NCBI GenBank assembly: GCA_905203765.1
Contig: CAJKXC010000060.1
Span: forward strand, 1 to 15,853
Direction of reading: 5' to 3'
Source: an uncultured Bacteroides sp.
GTDB taxonomy: Bacteria > Bacteroidota > Bacteroidia > Bacteroidales > Bacteroidaceae
DNA length: 15,853 nt
Position 1 is the stretch's first letter. The number at the start of each line of letters is the position of its first letter. The notes below the pieces were generated by a model that searched no databases, had not been told where the DNA came from, and saw nothing but the letters and a program-made list of their open reading frames with translations. Position numbers and translations under genes: made by a program. This document shows positions 7,239-13,728 of this stretch, piece by piece.

Positions 7239-7264
7239 AATTGATAATTAGTAATTGATAATTA
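7239..7264. repeat. 12-bp direct repeat AATTGATAATTA x2
   Basis: AATTGATAATTA occurs at 7239-7250 and again at 7253-7264, filling most of the 35-nt gap between the OYE and SDR genes. The core also occurs, inverted, at 10301-10311 and 6333-6342, each time between genes. It looks like a dispersed AT-rich intergenic repeat. Confidence 0.6.
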
Positions 7265-7267
7265 AAG

Positions 7268-8491
7268 TCAGCCTTGGGCCTCTATATTCTCTATTTCCCG
7301 CTTCAAGCAAGCCGGTAGTTCCTCCTGCAAGTGCTGATGGCAAGCCATTTCTATGGAATACATCCGGGCTATGCAATAGTTGCTGTGCCTGCAATTGCAA
7401 CGGGCATTCTCCTCAGCACGCATCCGGTTCACAAATCCCGGTTCATTGAGCAGGGCACGCGCCATCTGCACTGCCTCAAAGCCATCCGCCAGCACCTCGT
7501 CAATCTTTGCACGCGAGACCAACCCGCCCACATATACAAGCGGCATCTTCAGTTCGGCACGGAACTTCAAAGCATCTTCCAGGAAATAGGCTTCGCGGAA
7601 AGGCACGCTGGGAATCATCCACCGCCCCACCATGCGCACACCATACTTCAACCACCAGCAAGTCATGTAGTGGGTCATGGAACGAACCGGCATCTCTCCC
7701 CGCATCACATACATCGGCGCCTTGCTCACGAACCCGCCGCTCAGCACCAGCGCATGGGCACCGGACTGTTCCAGGCGTTTTGCCACCTGCATCGTTTCGT
7801 CCAGTTCCATACCGCCACGAAAACCGTCGCGCATATTCATCTTCACCAGCACTGCCATATCGCTGCCGGCGGCCTTCATCACTTCCTCCATCACCATATC
7901 CATAAACCGCATCCGGTTCTGCAACGAACCGCCGAACTCATCCTTGCGATGATTGGTAGACGGAGACAGGAACTGGCTTATCAGATAACCATGCCCTGCA
8001 TGTATCTCCACAGCATCGAAGCCCGCTTCACGCGCCAGATTCACCGACCGTCCATAGGCACGCGCCAGCTCGGGAAGTTCGTCGGCACGAAGCCCGCGCA
8101 CAAACGTAGGAGAATAAAGGTTGAATCCACTGCTGGCTCCTACCGGAATGCACCCGCAGATACTCTTGTGCGACATATTTCCGCAATGTCCCAACTGGAT
8201 GCCCGCCGCAGCGCCTTCGGCATGCACGGCATCGGTAATACGCCGCAGCCCCGGAACAATTTCGGGACGCATCCACAACTGGCGGTCGAAAGATAATCCG
8301 CTTTGTGTAACCGCCGCATAAGCAACGGTTGTCATCCCCACGCCGCCCGCCGCCACCGAACGATGATAATCGAGCAACTGATCCGAAGGTTCATTGCCGG
8401 GACACATACTCTCGAAAGCTGCGGAACGAATGGTACGGTTCCTCAGTGTCAGCGGTCCCAAGGTAAGGGGAGTGAATAATTTCGATTCCAT
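7268..8491 (-). CDS. Old Yellow Enzyme family NADH:flavin oxidoreductase, candidate delta4-3-ketosteroid 5-beta-reductase
   Basis: A 407-residue FMN-dependent TIM-barrel ene-reductase. Seen: an N-terminal FTPLTLGPLTLRNR stretch typical of the family, IQLGHCG (98-104), IHAGHGYLISQFLSPSTN (163-180) with H164 and H167, then DEFGGSLQNR (184-193) and VGGLVSR near residue 321 with a following VQMARALLNEP. The family reduces activated C=C bonds. The bile-acid enzymes BaiCD and BaiH belong to the same superfamily but carry an extra C-terminal FAD/NAD domain that is absent here. The C-terminus has C365, C367, C373 and C384, resembling but not matching the usual CxxCxxxC...C iron-sulfur pattern. The gene lies 14 nt downstream of the SRD5A homologue, which supports a delta4-3-ketosteroid or bile-acid substrate with 5-beta reduction. 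Family is certain; substrate and stereochemistry are inferred. Confidence 0.9.
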   Translation of the reverse strand: MESKLFTPLTLGPLTLRNRTIRSAAFESMCPGNEPSDQLLDYHRSVAAGGVGMTTVAYAAVTQSGLSFDRQLWMRPEIVPGLRRITDAVHAEGAAAGIQLGHCGNMSHKSICGCIPVGASSGFNLYSPTFVRGLRADELPELARAYGRSVNLAREAGFDAVEIHAGHGYLISQFLSPSTNHRKDEFGGSLQNRMRFMDMVMEEVMKAAGSDMAVLVKMNMRDGFRGGMELDETMQVAKRLEQSGAHALVLSGGFVSKAPMYVMRGEMPVRSMTHYMTCWWLKYGVRMVGRWMIPSVPFREAYFLEDALKFRAELKMPLVYVGGLVSRAKIDEVLADGFEAVQMARALLNEPGFVNRMRAEENARCNCRHSNYCIARMYSIEMACHQHLQEELPACLKREIENIEAQG

Positions 8492-8505
8492 AGTATGTAT
8501 ATTCT

Positions 8506-9279
8506 TTAATATATAAAAGGTATAATCCGCTTCCGGCGCCCCACAACTTCACCGAATTCCTCCCTGTAACGGCGGTGGATAGCATCGGCACGGGGAACCA
8601 GATTGGCAAAAGTCCACCACACGAATACCCATGCCGCAGGAGAAGCCGTAAGTATGGCAAAGCCCGTCCACTCCACCAGCTCGCCGAAATAATTGGCAGA
8701 CGTGACGTAGCGGTAAAGCCCCTTCACGGGCAGATAGTGCTTCGTATCGCCCGGTTGGCGGAGATGGCGAATCACGTAATCGGAATGCAGATTGACGCCC
8801 ATGCCCAAGAAGAACAAGACAATGCCCACCAGCGCATGAGGCTTCAGCAAATAAGCCCAACCATCGGCATACGCACCTTCGGGCGCAAAGTAGAACAGAC
8901 CACCTGCCTGCATCATCCCGTTCAGCACATTAAAGACAATACCCATCAGCATGATGGCTACCGGCATACGGCTCTTGCCTTTCAGCAAGAAGGGGAAGAC
9001 GAACGCACGTTGAAGATAGTGTAACTGAAACAACATCAGGAACAGGTATGCAGGGATGGAAAAACCGACACCGCTCCTACCCCAAAGCCAGAACATGACG
9101 AAGAACACAGGTGCTTCCATCAGCACCCATGCCAATTTATTATTAATGGAAACTCCCCACGAGGCAGTACGAAACATTCCGTAACCCGCCCGGACAAAGT
9201 AGAGCGCAACAAACACCACAAGGGCTATAGCACTCATTATGTACAGAAAAAGCTGAAAGGCTGCCTGACTCATATTCAT
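8506..9279 (-). CDS. 3-oxo-5-alpha-steroid 4-dehydrogenase (steroid 5-alpha-reductase) homologue
   Basis: A 257-residue integral membrane protein strikingly similar to animal SRD5A1 and SRD5A2 in length and motifs. These enzymes reduce the delta4 bond of 3-keto-steroids with NADPH. Seen: E55 in MEAP and Y88 in LHY, at the positions of the catalytic Glu and Tyr of human SRD5A2; VNLHSDYVIRHLRQPGDT (162-179); YVTSANYFGELVEW (191-204); H235; and the C-terminal RIIPFIY, all diagnostic. Six to seven hydrophobic segments span the protein, so it should sit in the inner membrane. It is the first gene of the operon, followed after 14 nt by the OYE gene. ATGs at 9279 and 9273 are both possible starts; 9279 is preferred as the first in frame after the -7 element. 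Other enoyl or sterol reductases of the superfamily are less likely given the near-complete motif match. Confidence 0.92.
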   Translation of the reverse strand: MNMSQAAFQLFLYIMSAIALVVFVALYFVRAGYGMFRTASWGVSINNKLAWVLMEAPVFFVMFWLWGRSGVGFSIPAYLFLMLFQLHYLQRAFVFPFLLKGKSRMPVAIMLMGIVFNVLNGMMQAGGLFYFAPEGAYADGWAYLLKPHALVGIVLFFLGMGVNLHSDYVIRHLRQPGDTKHYLPVKGLYRYVTSANYFGELVEWTGFAILTASPAAWVFVWWTFANLVPRADAIHRRYREEFGEVVGRRKRIIPFIY

Positions 9280-9293
9280 TCATTTAAGTGCAA

Positions 9294-9301
9294 CAAACTT
9301 A
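9294..9301 (-). promoter_or_regulatory. -7 element TAAGTTTG of the steroid operon
   Basis: The minus strand reads TAAGTTTG, matching TAnnTTTG, and ends 14 nt before the first ATG. This predicts a very short leader. No good -33 TTTG is present; the region just upstream instead carries 10-bp tandem repeats (9320-9349), which suits an activator-dependent promoter. Confidence 0.55.
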
Positions 9302-9319
9302 CGAAAAAGATTGAATTGA

Positions 9320-9349
9320 AACGCAGATTAACGCAGATTTTCGCAAAGA
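9320..9349. repeat. 10-bp tandem repeats upstream of the steroid operon promoter
   Basis: AACGCAGATT occurs at 9320-9329 and 9330-9339, followed in register by the degenerate TTCGCAAAGA at 9340-9349. The 10-bp period equals one helical turn, so these could be binding sites for a regulator placed upstream of the -7 element. They could instead be a copy of a dispersed intergenic repeat. Confidence 0.5.
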
Positions 9350-9381
9350 ATGATTGTACCTTGCCCGATAACCAAATGAAA

Positions 9382-9420
9382 ATGGCGCAACCCGCTCCCC
9401 TCGGAGACAAATTGCGCCAT
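9382..9420 (-). terminator. terminator of nagB
   Basis: Perfect 9-bp arms ATGGCGCAA (9382-9390) and TTGCGCCAT (9412-9420) enclose a 21-nt loop containing a small CTCC/GGAG stem. On the minus strand the hairpin follows the nagB stop by 24 nt and is followed by TTTCATTT, consistent with termination. Confidence 0.65.
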
Positions 9421-9444
9421 CTATATTATAAGCTAAAACCGCTA

Positions 9445-10257
9445 TTATTTCAGCAGAGATGCAGGATCCAGATGATCTGCCTCAATATCTTTGAAGTAAC
9501 GGTATGTACCTACTTTCAGTTCATAGGTTGCGGCATCGTCGCACACGATAATACCTTTTTCGTGCATCTGCAAGGCACTGATAGTCCACATCTGCATCAC
9601 GGCACCTTCTACAGCATGGTAAAGGGCACGTGCCTTGTTGTGTCCGTTTACAATAATCATTACTTCCTTGGCGCTGAGCACAGTACCTACACCGACCGTG
9701 AGGGCGGTTTTAGGAACTTTGTTCACATCGTTGTCGAAGAAGCGGGAGTTGGCGATAATCGTATCGGTGGTCAACGTCTTCTGGCGGGTGCGCGATGACA
9801 AAGAAGAGCCCGGTTCGTTGAAGGCGATGTGTCCGTCGGGACCGATACCGCCCATGAAGAGGTCGATACCGCCGTAAGACTTGATCTTTTCTTCGTAGCG
9901 TGCACATTCCGCATCCAGGTCGGCAGCGTTGCCGTTCAGGATGTTGGTGTTCTCCGGCTTGATGTCGATGTGACTGAAGAAGTTGTTCCACATAAAGGAG
10001 TAGTAGCTTTCGGGATGCTCTTTGGGCAGGCCGACGTACTCGTCCATATTAAAAGTAACTACATTCCCGAAGGACACGATGCCCTTCTTGTTCAGGTCGA
10101 TCAGTTCTTTGTACATGCCCAGCGGGGAAGACCCGGTGGGACAGCCCAGTACAAACGGTTTCTCAGGTGTCGGATTAGCGGCCTTGATTCTTGCAGCAAC
10201 GTAATGTGCCGCCCACTTTGATACGGATTGATAATCCGGCTGAATAATTAGTCTCAT
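9445..10257 (-). CDS. nagB: glucosamine-6-phosphate deaminase
   Basis: Converts glucosamine 6-phosphate to fructose 6-phosphate and ammonia in the cytoplasm, the last step of N-acetylglucosamine catabolism. The 270 residues and residue numbering are close to those of E. coli NagB: CPTGSSPLGMY (39-49), catalytic D72 in MDEYVG, and D141, H143 and E148 in GPDGHIAFNEPG, plus K208. The residues that form the GlcNAc-6-phosphate allosteric site in E. coli (S151, R158, K160, Y254) are all present, so allosteric activation is likely. It lies 52 nt downstream of the flavodiiron gene with no clear -7 element or terminator in the gap, so it may be read from that promoter. No nagA or PTS gene is nearby. 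Confidence 0.97.
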   Translation of the reverse strand: MRLIIQPDYQSVSKWAAHYVAARIKAANPTPEKPFVLGCPTGSSPLGMYKELIDLNKKGIVSFGNVVTFNMDEYVGLPKEHPESYYSFMWNNFFSHIDIKPENTNILNGNAADLDAECARYEEKIKSYGGIDLFMGGIGPDGHIAFNEPGSSLSSRTRQKTLTTDTIIANSRFFDNDVNKVPKTALTVGVGTVLSAKEVMIIVNGHNKARALYHAVEGAVMQMWTISALQMHEKGIIVCDDAATYELKVGTYRYFKDIEADHLDPASLLK

Positions 10258-10309
10258 TGCGATTGTTTTATCAGGTTAATAAATTGGGGGAATTCTATTT
10301 AATTATCAA

Positions 10310-11509
10310 TTATCCTCTGTCCTTCTTCAAACGCTCTGCCATAGAACGCGCCAGGTTCTCGCATTGTTCGTAGGTCAGGTCGCTCATGGCTTGCTTCATC
10401 TCCACCGGATCGCCTACGATTTCGAACTTGCTCTTCTCGGCAAACTCACCCATACGCTTCACTGCGGCGCCTGCCCAGCAGAAAGAACCAAAGTAGCCCA
10501 GATAGCGGCCTTTCACCTCGCGTACCAATACCTTGGAAAGCAGGGATTCCACTTCGGGATAAATCTGGTTGCTGTAGGTAGGACTGCCAACAATCAGTCC
10601 GCGATATTTGAAGATATCCATCAATATATAAGAAGGATTGCTCTTGCTCACGTTGTGCATCACAATGTTCTTGATGCCTTGTGCCGAGAGTTCGGCGGCA
10701 ATAGCTTCCGCCATCTGCTCGGTGTTGCCGTACATACTGCCGTAAACGATGACCACTCCTTCATCCGTGGCATAGCGGCTCAGTTTATCATAGATTCCGA
10801 TTACCTTGGCGATGTTCTCCGTCCACACCGGTCCGTGCGTAGAGCAGATGGTAGTGATAGGCAGCCCGCCCAACTTGGCCAGCGCCTTCTGCACCGGAGA
10901 ACCGTATTTGCCTACAATATTGGAGTAGTAGCGCACCATCTCGTCCCAGTACCGGTCCAGATTGATGCGGGTATCGAGGAAACCGCCGTCCAGCGTGCCG
11001 AAGCAGCCGAAACCGTCTCCGGAGAAAAGCACGCCTTCCGTTTCGTCAAAGGTCATCATCGTCTCGGGCCAGTGCACCATCGGCGTCATGTAGAAGCGGA
11101 GCTTGTGATGCCCCAGTGCCAGGAAGTCCTCATCCTTTACCAGATATTGCTCGCCGGTTACGCCATAGAAGCCTTCGATCATGCCAAACGTCTGCTTGTT
11201 GCCTACGATGATGATGTCGGGATAATGCTGTTTGATAAGACGGATAGAGCCGGAATGGTCCGGTTCCATATGGTTGATGATAAGATATTGAATGGGGCGG
11301 TCGCCGATAATGCTTTTAATCTTACGCAGATATACTTCAAAATAGCAGATGTCTACCGTGTCTATCAGCGCCACCGTTTCATCATCTATCAGGTAAGAGT
11401 TGTAAGAAACTCCGTAAGGTAATGGCCACATACCTTCAAACAAATGTTTATTGCGGTCATTCACTCCCACGTAGTGGATTTTTCCTTTTATCACTGTTTT
11501 GGGGTTCAT
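10310..11509 (-). CDS. fprA: A-type flavodiiron protein (oxygen/nitric oxide reductase)
   Basis: A 399-residue cytoplasmic flavoprotein of the FprA type, which reduces O2 to water or NO to N2O in anaerobes. The N-terminal metallo-beta-lactamase-like domain (about 1-245) carries a complete diiron site: H80, E82, D84 in NHMEPDHSG, H146 in MVHWPET, D165 in FSGDGFG and H225 in CSTHGP. The C-terminal flavodoxin domain (about 250-399) has the FMN loop YGSMYGNTEQ (256-265). No rubredoxin or NADH reductase domain is fused, so electrons must come from a separate donor. The gene lies 60 nt behind the radical SAM gene and has a candidate -7 element of its own in that gap. Confidence 0.95.
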   Translation of the reverse strand: MNPKTVIKGKIHYVGVNDRNKHLFEGMWPLPYGVSYNSYLIDDETVALIDTVDICYFEVYLRKIKSIIGDRPIQYLIINHMEPDHSGSIRLIKQHYPDIIIVGNKQTFGMIEGFYGVTGEQYLVKDEDFLALGHHKLRFYMTPMVHWPETMMTFDETEGVLFSGDGFGCFGTLDGGFLDTRINLDRYWDEMVRYYSNIVGKYGSPVQKALAKLGGLPITTICSTHGPVWTENIAKVIGIYDKLSRYATDEGVVIVYGSMYGNTEQMAEAIAAELSAQGIKNIVMHNVSKSNPSYILMDIFKYRGLIVGSPTYSNQIYPEVESLLSKVLVREVKGRYLGYFGSFCWAGAAVKRMGEFAEKSKFEIVGDPVEMKQAMSDLTYEQCENLARSMAERLKKDRG

Positions 11510-11550
11510 TGTTATTCTTTATTTAGATTGATTCCATGTTCTAACAGCGG

Positions 11551-11558
11551 CAAAAATA
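11551..11558 (-). promoter_or_regulatory. -7 element TATTTTTG of the flavodiiron gene
   Basis: The minus strand reads TATTTTTG, matching TAnnTTTG, about 41 nt before the fprA ATG. The surrounding DNA is AT-rich, which raises the chance of an accidental match. Confidence 0.45.
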
Positions 11559-11569
11559 ATTCTTTTTTC

Positions 11570-12490
11570 TCACATATCATATTTCTTGCCTTGATAAGCA
11601 TCAAGTTCTTTCATTCTTTTTTGTACTCTATGGTTAAATTCGTAATTTTTCAATCCCCAGTCGGGTGCAATGAGCAGTTCTTTGGGCGATTGCGAAACGA
11701 AACGTTCCAACACCAGGTCGGGGCGAAGATGCTCGATGTAATCTATCACGAGGTCTATGTATTCTTCAACGCCGAACAGGTGGAAGTCTTCGGGATGCTG
11801 TTCGTATTCCAGCGCCATGCGGGTACCCCGTATCAGTTGCAGTTGATGCATCTTCAAGGTGGTGAGGGGCAGGCGGGAAAGCGTTCCGGCCTGTTCCACG
11901 ATACTTTCGTGCGTCTCTCCCGGCAGGCCGAGGATGACGTGACCGCCGGTCAGTATGCCACAGGCGGCGGTGCGTTCCACCGCATCGACGGTAGCCCGGA
12001 AGGTATGCCCGCGGTTGATGCGGCGCAGGGTTTCGTCGCAAGTGCTCTCTATGCCGTACTCCACCAGGAGAAAGGTTTGTTTGTTTATCGTTTCCAGATA
12101 GCGCAGCAATTCATCGGGCATACAGTCGGGGCGGGTACCGATAACAAGACCTACTACGCCATCTACCGACAAGGCTTCTTCGTACTTCCGTTTCAAAGTT
12201 TCCAGTTCGCCGTAGGTATTGGTGTATGCCTGGAAATAGGCAAGATACTTCATCTCGGGATATTTGTGGGCAAAGAAGTCCTTTCCTTCTTCCAGTTGCC
12301 GGGTGACGGGTTTCTCGGTACGGCAATAGTCGGGGTTGAAAGTCTGGTTATTGCAATAGGTGCAACCGCCATATCCTTTCACTCCGTCGCGATTGGGACA
12401 GGTGAAACCGGCATTCAGCGATATCTTCTGTACTTTGTACGGGAAGTAGCGCTTCAGAAAGAGAGGAAATTCATTGTAAAGAGGTTGCAT
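11570..12490 (-). CDS. TIGR01212/YhcC-type radical SAM protein
   Basis: A 306-residue radical SAM protein of the YhcC type, whose biological reaction is still poorly defined. The cluster-binding cysteines are in the family's extended spacing, C31-x11-C43-x2-C46 (TCPNRDG to GCTYCNN), with the following NNQTFNPDY typical of this group. VEYGIES, GGHVILGLPGET and KMHQLQLIRGT further support the assignment and belong to the SAM-binding barrel. The length is normal. It is transcribed from a promoter with a clear -7 element at 12514-12521 and is the first of three minus-strand genes, with fprA and nagB downstream. No partner protein is evident nearby. Confidence 0.93.
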   Translation of the reverse strand: MQPLYNEFPLFLKRYFPYKVQKISLNAGFTCPNRDGVKGYGGCTYCNNQTFNPDYCRTEKPVTRQLEEGKDFFAHKYPEMKYLAYFQAYTNTYGELETLKRKYEEALSVDGVVGLVIGTRPDCMPDELLRYLETINKQTFLLVEYGIESTCDETLRRINRGHTFRATVDAVERTAACGILTGGHVILGLPGETHESIVEQAGTLSRLPLTTLKMHQLQLIRGTRMALEYEQHPEDFHLFGVEEYIDLVIDYIEHLRPDLVLERFVSQSPKELLIAPDWGLKNYEFNHRVQKRMKELDAYQGKKYDM

Positions 12491-12513
12491 AGCTACTATT
12501 CAATATTGAGTGA

Positions 12514-12521
12514 CAAATATA
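12514..12521 (-). promoter_or_regulatory. -7 element TATATTTG of the radical SAM gene
   Basis: The minus strand reads TATATTTG, an exact TAnnTTTG match, ending 23 nt before the ATG. The 16-nt context AAAAGTCTTATATTTG is identical to that at the tonB promoter. Confidence 0.65.
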
Positions 12522-12736
12522 AGACTTTTGATTGGAAGTTCTGCCTCATCTGTTAACAAACACAAACCATCCGGCGATGCATCCAACGAATGCGGTCTTT
12601 CATTTATTGATTCTTAACTATTTATGAGATACTACTTCCCTCTTCTTCCTGCTTCAATAAATATATTTTAGTGATTGGCTACATCTTTTGTACGCAAATT
12701 CCTCTCCTTCCATGCACGAAGATTGAAAGAAATTCA
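12522..12736. other. divergent AT-rich intergenic region
   Basis: Between the two divergent promoters (radical SAM and ROK genes) lies AT-rich sequence without a supported ORF, RNA gene or strong hairpin. I see nothing more specific in it. Confidence 0.5.
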
Positions 12737-12744
12737 TAGCTTTG
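12737..12744 (+). promoter_or_regulatory. -7 element TAGCTTTG of the ROK-MFS-SIS operon
   Basis: An exact TAnnTTTG match ending 24 nt before the ROK start codon at 12769. No convincing -33 TTTG lies at 19-21 nt upstream. Confidence 0.6.
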
Positions 12745-12768
12745 CATAGAACCTGAATTTTTAATACC

Positions 12769-13728
12769 ATGGCAACAATAGCACTGGACATAGGCGGCAC
12801 GAAGATAGCCAGCGCCCTGTTCCTTCCCGACGGGAGCATGATATTCAACCGGAAACGGCTCTTGAAAGGAAGAACCGGGCATGAAGTAGGAAAACTGGCA
12901 GCAGACATACTAAGCAAGCTGCTAACCGTGGCGCGAAAAAGCTGCATCCCCGTAGAAGGGGTAGGTGTCTGCATACCGGGCATCGTCTATTCGCAAACCA
13001 ACCGGGTGTGGGCACCCAATATCCCCGGATGGGAAGACTACCCGCTATATGAAGAACTGCGCCGTGTTACTCCCCCCGAAATCAGCCTCTACATAGACAG
13101 CGACCGCACCTGCTATATGTATGGAGAGATGTGGCAGGGTGCAGCAAAAGATTGCCACAGCGCCGTTTTCGTTGCCGTGGGAACGGGCATCGGTGCAGGT
13201 ATCATCATCGACGGACACGTGCTGCACGGCGCCAGCGACATTATCGGCGCAACGGGCTGGATGGCTCTGCAACCACCCTACAAGCAGGAGTACGATACCT
13301 GCGGATGCTTTGAATACTATGCCTCGGGCAACGGTATCGGGGCAAGAGTACGCGATGCCGTCCGTGCCGACAAATCCTACAAAGGCAGGTTGCGCCAAAA
13401 ACCGATTTGCCGCATCTCCGCCTACGATGTGTTCAGCGCTTACAATGAAGGCGACCCGATTGCCGTCTCCGTGCTGCACAAGGCAGTAGAGATGTGGGGC
13501 ATGGCTGCCGCCAACTTCGTCAGCCTGCTCAATCCGCAGAAGATTATCTGGGGGGGCGGAGTATTCGGCCCTGCAAGCATTTTCATTGAAGATATATATA
13601 AGGAAGCCTGCAAGTGGGCGCAACCGCTCAGCATCAAGCAGGTGGAGTTTGTGCCCTCGCAACTGTCCGGCAATGCCGGGCTGATAGGCGCAGCATTTCT
13701 TGCCATTAAAAACCTGTTGTATGAGTAA
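12769..13728 (+). CDS. ROK family protein, probable sugar kinase of atypical type
   Basis: A 319-residue ROK-family protein without an N-terminal helix-turn-helix domain, so a kinase rather than a repressor. Seen: the phosphate-1 loop ALDIGGTK (5-12), GVCIPG (66-71), WAPNIPGW (81-88), the catalytic aspartate region IDSD (D112), and VAVGTGIGAG (135-144). Unusual: the family ExGH motif is replaced by AxGW (A161, W164), and the zinc pattern CxCGxxGC is reduced to C178-G-C180 followed by F and E182. The second half of the ATP site, WGGGVFG near residue 261, is intact. It heads an operon with an MFS transporter, whose start overlaps its end by 8 nt, and an SIS protein. It probably phosphorylates the sugar brought in by the transporter; the substrate is unknown. 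Confidence 0.88.
   Translation: MATIALDIGGTKIASALFLPDGSMIFNRKRLLKGRTGHEVGKLAADILSKLLTVARKSCIPVEGVGVCIPGIVYSQTNRVWAPNIPGWEDYPLYEELRRVTPPEISLYIDSDRTCYMYGEMWQGAAKDCHSAVFVAVGTGIGAGIIIDGHVLHGASDIIGATGWMALQPPYKQEYDTCGCFEYYASGNGIGARVRDAVRADKSYKGRLRQKPICRISAYDVFSAYNEGDPIAVSVLHKAVEMWGMAAANFVSLLNPQKIIWGGGVFGPASIFIEDIYKEACKWAQPLSIKQVEFVPSQLSGNAGLIGAAFLAIKNLLYE

Noticed and set aside
7331..8296. 321-residue plus-strand ORF opposite the OYE gene
   Set aside because: His/Arg/Pro-rich shadow of a GC-rich gene whose minus-strand frame has clear OYE motifs.
6393..9279. Recent horizontal transfer of the steroid operon
   Set aside because: Its GC-rich codon use resembles that of the flanking nagB, fprA and ROK-MFS-SIS genes, and no integrase, transposase, tRNA or flanking repeat marks an insertion.
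10364..11422. 352-residue plus-strand ORF opposite fprA
   Set aside because: Antisense shadow; the minus frame has a complete diiron site and flavodoxin domain.
11444..12556. 370-residue plus-strand ORF opposite the radical SAM gene
   Set aside because: Antisense shadow; the minus frame carries the cysteine motif and a proper promoter.
13700..13720. Upstream ATG at 13700 as the MFS start
   Set aside because: It would lie 29 nt inside the ROK gene and add MPLKTCC; the ATGAGTAA overlap at 13721 is a more usual coupled start.
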